Source: Paraburkholderia mimosarum LMG 23256 = NBRC 106338 (GTDB lineage Bacteria > Pseudomonadota > Gammaproteobacteria > Burkholderiales > Burkholderiaceae). Taken from it: a DNA stretch of 64,000 nt. This document shows positions 62,174 to 64,000 of the stretch, in pieces (the first letter of the stretch is position 1; every line of letters begins with the position of its first letter). Made by a program: the position numbers and the translations under genes. Below the pieces are notes generated by a model. That model was not told where the DNA came from, searched no databases, and saw only the letters and a list, made by a program, of their open reading frames with translations. Where the stretch lies: the NCBI RefSeq assembly GCF_000739815.1, contig NZ_BBJJ01000021.1:1-64000 (forward strand), read 5' to 3'.

Positions 62174-63982
62174 ATGAGTCTCGACTATCGGGCTCCGCTG
62201 CGCGACATGCGCTTCGTGATCGACGAATGGATCGACGCGCCCGCGTGGTGGCGCAGCGTGCCTGCGTGGGAAGACCTTGACAGCGCGATGGCGCAGCAGG
62301 TGCTCGAAGAAGCCGCGCGTTTTGTGACGGAGCGCATCGCACCGTTGAATTCGGCGGGCGATCTCGATGGATGCCGCTTCGAGAACGGCGAGGTCTTGAC
62401 GCCCACGGGCTTTCGCGAGGCATACGAGGGCTTCGTGGCGGCGGGCTGGCCCACGCTCGCGCTCGACGTCGACGCGGGCGGCCAGGGCTTGCCGCAACTG
62501 CTCGAAGTAGCGCTGCAGGAAATGCTCGCCGCCGCCAACCATGCGTGGCTGATGTCGCCCGGCCTCACGCACGGCGCCACGGCGTGCCTGCTGGCGCACG
62601 GCTCCGATGCCATGAGGCGCGACTGGCTGCCGAAGATCGCGAGCGGCGAGTGGCTCACCACGATGTGCCTGACCGAGCCGCAGGCAGGCAGCGACCTGGC
62701 GCTGCTGCGCGCAAGGGCGACCGCCGACGCGGCGCACGACGCATGGCGCATCGACGGCAACAAGATTTTCATCAGCGGCGGCGATCACGATCTCACCGAC
62801 AACATCGTGCACCTCGTGCTCGCGCGGCTGCCCGATGCCCCGACGGGCACCAAAGGTCTCTCGCTCTTCGTGGTCCCGAAGTGGATCGTCGATGACAGCA
62901 GTGGGAAGCGCGTGGCCAATGGCGTGCATTGCGAAGGCATCGAAAAGAAGATGGGGCTCAAGGCGAGCCCGACCTGCTCGATGCGGTTCGAACAGGCGCT
63001 GGGCTGGCTCGTTGGCGAGCCGCATCGCGGCCTCGCTTCGATGTTCGTGATGATGAACGCCGCGCGCTTGCAGGTTGCGATGCAGGGTGTGGGCCATGCG
63101 CAGCTCGCCTGCCAGCGCGCGCATGCCTACGCGCACGAACGCGTGCAAATGCGCGCCGTGAGCGCACCTGCGAACTACGGGGGCGAGCCGGGGCAGGCCG
63201 CGCCGATTGCGCTTCATCCGGCCATGCGGCGCATCCTGCTCGACCTGCGCTCGACCGTCGAAGGCGAGCGCGCCATCGGCTACTGGATCGGCTACTGGCT
63301 CGACGTGGCCGCGCGCCACCCGCACGCGGGCGAGCGCCAGGCTGCGAGCCAGCTCGCCTCGCTGCTCACGCCCATCGCCAAGGCGTTTTTCACCGCCAAC
63401 GGGTTCGCGGCCGCATCGAGCGCGCTGCAGGTATTCGGCGGCTATGGCTACATCCACGAATACGGCGTCGAGCAGACCGTGCGTGACAGCCGCGTCGCGA
63501 TGCTTTACGAAGGCACGAACGAAATTCAGGGCATCGATCTGCTCGTGCGCAAGGTGCTGGGCGACGGGGGCGAGGCGTTGCGCGCGTTGCTCGCGCATAT
63601 CACCGGGGAGGCCGCGCGATGTGCGGCGTCCGGCGACTGCGCGCTTCGCGACGCGGGCGTCCGGCTCGATGCGCTGGCCGCTAGCGTTCAGCGCGTCACG
63701 AACGAGATCGAGCAGGGCAGCGCGAGCGATCGCGAGTTGCCCTACCGCGTCGCTGACGACTACCTCGCGCTGCTCGGCTGGCTGCTGCTGGCATTCGCGT
63801 GGGCGCGAACGCTACGCATAGCGCTGAACGCGCCCGTCGACGATCCGTTCTATGCCGAAAAGCGCATCACGGCCCATTACTTCTTCGCTTATCCGCTCGC
63901 GGCGTTCGATCATCGGCTGAAGCTGATCGAAGCCGGGTGCCGCGCATCGCTCCCGTACGCCGGACAGGCTTTCGTCGATTAG
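62174..63982 (+). CDS. Acyl-CoA dehydrogenase (long form with C-terminal extension)
   Basis: 602-residue flavoprotein. LDYRAPLRDMRFVIDEW is the start typical of the FadE5/DmdC-type 600-residue acyl-CoA dehydrogenases. MCLTEPQAGSDLALLRARAT is the substrate/FAD signature, and VFGGYGYIHEYGVEQTVRDS then LYEGTNEIQGIDLL carries the catalytic Glu region. In ferulate operons such an enzyme may act on dihydroferuloyl-CoA or other phenylpropanoyl-CoA side products to return them to the pathway. ATG at 62174 follows aaggggtgg. It starts 12 bp after fcs. Confidence 0.92.
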   Translation: MSLDYRAPLRDMRFVIDEWIDAPAWWRSVPAWEDLDSAMAQQVLEEAARFVTERIAPLNSAGDLDGCRFENGEVLTPTGFREAYEGFVAAGWPTLALDVDAGGQGLPQLLEVALQEMLAAANHAWLMSPGLTHGATACLLAHGSDAMRRDWLPKIASGEWLTTMCLTEPQAGSDLALLRARATADAAHDAWRIDGNKIFISGGDHDLTDNIVHLVLARLPDAPTGTKGLSLFVVPKWIVDDSSGKRVANGVHCEGIEKKMGLKASPTCSMRFEQALGWLVGEPHRGLASMFVMMNAARLQVAMQGVGHAQLACQRAHAYAHERVQMRAVSAPANYGGEPGQAAPIALHPAMRRILLDLRSTVEGERAIGYWIGYWLDVAARHPHAGERQAASQLASLLTPIAKAFFTANGFAAASSALQVFGGYGYIHEYGVEQTVRDSRVAMLYEGTNEIQGIDLLVRKVLGDGGEALRALLAHITGEAARCAASGDCALRDAGVRLDALAASVQRVTNEIEQGSASDRELPYRVADDYLALLGWLLLAFAWARTLRIALNAPVDDPFYAEKRITAHYFFAYPLAAFDHRLKLIEAGCRASLPYAGQAFVD

Positions 63983-64000
63983 CAGCACGAATCTATCGAG

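Noticed and set aside
60389..63598. 1069-codon open frame on the minus strand, opposite the fcs and acyl-CoA dehydrogenase genes
   Set aside because: Arg/His/Ala-rich translation with no domain motif. It is the antisense shadow of two well-supported genes in GC-rich DNA.
1..64000. CRISPR arrays, tRNA/rRNA genes, prophage or complete insertion sequences
   Set aside because: No regularly spaced repeats, no cloverleaf or rRNA signatures and no transposase or phage motifs were seen by reading; a dedicated scan was not possible.

Overview
The window looks like chromosomal or chromid DNA from a Burkholderiaceae bacterium, most likely Paraburkholderia, Caballeronia or a close relative. The basis is high GC, classic Burkholderia trimeric porins, dense catabolic operons each paired with its own LacI, MarR, LysR or GlxA-type regulator, and a ferulate cluster of the usual order. 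I saw no rRNA, tRNA, CRISPR array, phage or complete insertion sequence. This is a family-level inference from gene content; no search was run.

Layout. (1) 0.15-9.1 kb: a polyamine-type ABC importer (ATPase, binding protein, two permeases, then a frameshifted cupin) on the minus strand. Divergent from it are an XRE-cupin regulator, an EutQ-like cupin, a TMADH/DgcA-type FMN/4Fe-4S oxidoreductase and a 140-bp remnant that seems to join the start of etfB to the end of etfA. Two A/T-rich sites of the form GTAAAAA...TTTTTAC flank the regulator. (2) 9.1-12.4 kb: a decayed zone with a secreted HAF-like protein, a second HAF fragment, an AraC remnant and a BON-domain protein. (3) 12.7-21.6 kb: a porin, a LacI regulator, a sugar ABC importer, a GH1 beta-glucosidase and the importer ATPase, with repeated TGAAAGCGCTTTCA-like operators. 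(4) 22.6-23.2 kb: a Phd/VapC-like toxin-antitoxin pair. (5) 23.2-33.1 kb: a second LacI regulator, a second sugar importer, a GH3 glycosidase, and homologues of Caulobacter xylose dehydrogenase and xylonolactonase, with a tandem TAACGTTA operator.

(6) 33.1-47.5 kb: the least familiar part. A DMSP-lyase-family cupin lies divergent from a unit encoding a ProVWX-type quaternary-amine importer, a serine hydroxymethyltransferase paralogue, a DapA-family lyase/aldolase, a DAO-type FAD oxidoreductase and a PuuC-like aldehyde dehydrogenase. LysR and GlxA-type regulators follow, and then a formaldehyde detoxification set (frmR-frmA-fghA). Together this reads as an uptake and degradation route for an onium or N-methylated amino compound; the substrate is not known from sequence.

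(7) 47.7-53.0 kb: a very large zinc-ribbon/class III cyclase/AAA+/TPR signalling protein, a patatin-like phospholipase and an HD-like hydrolase. (8) 53.0-64.0 kb: a hydroxycinnamate (ferulate/p-coumarate) cluster: porin, MFS transporter, MarR, amidohydrolase, a second MarR, hydroxycinnamoyl-CoA hydratase-lyase, vanillin-type aldehyde dehydrogenase, feruloyl-CoA synthetase and an acyl-CoA dehydrogenase. Three copies of a TATCAGG-N3-CCTGATA palindrome sit in its two divergent promoter regions.
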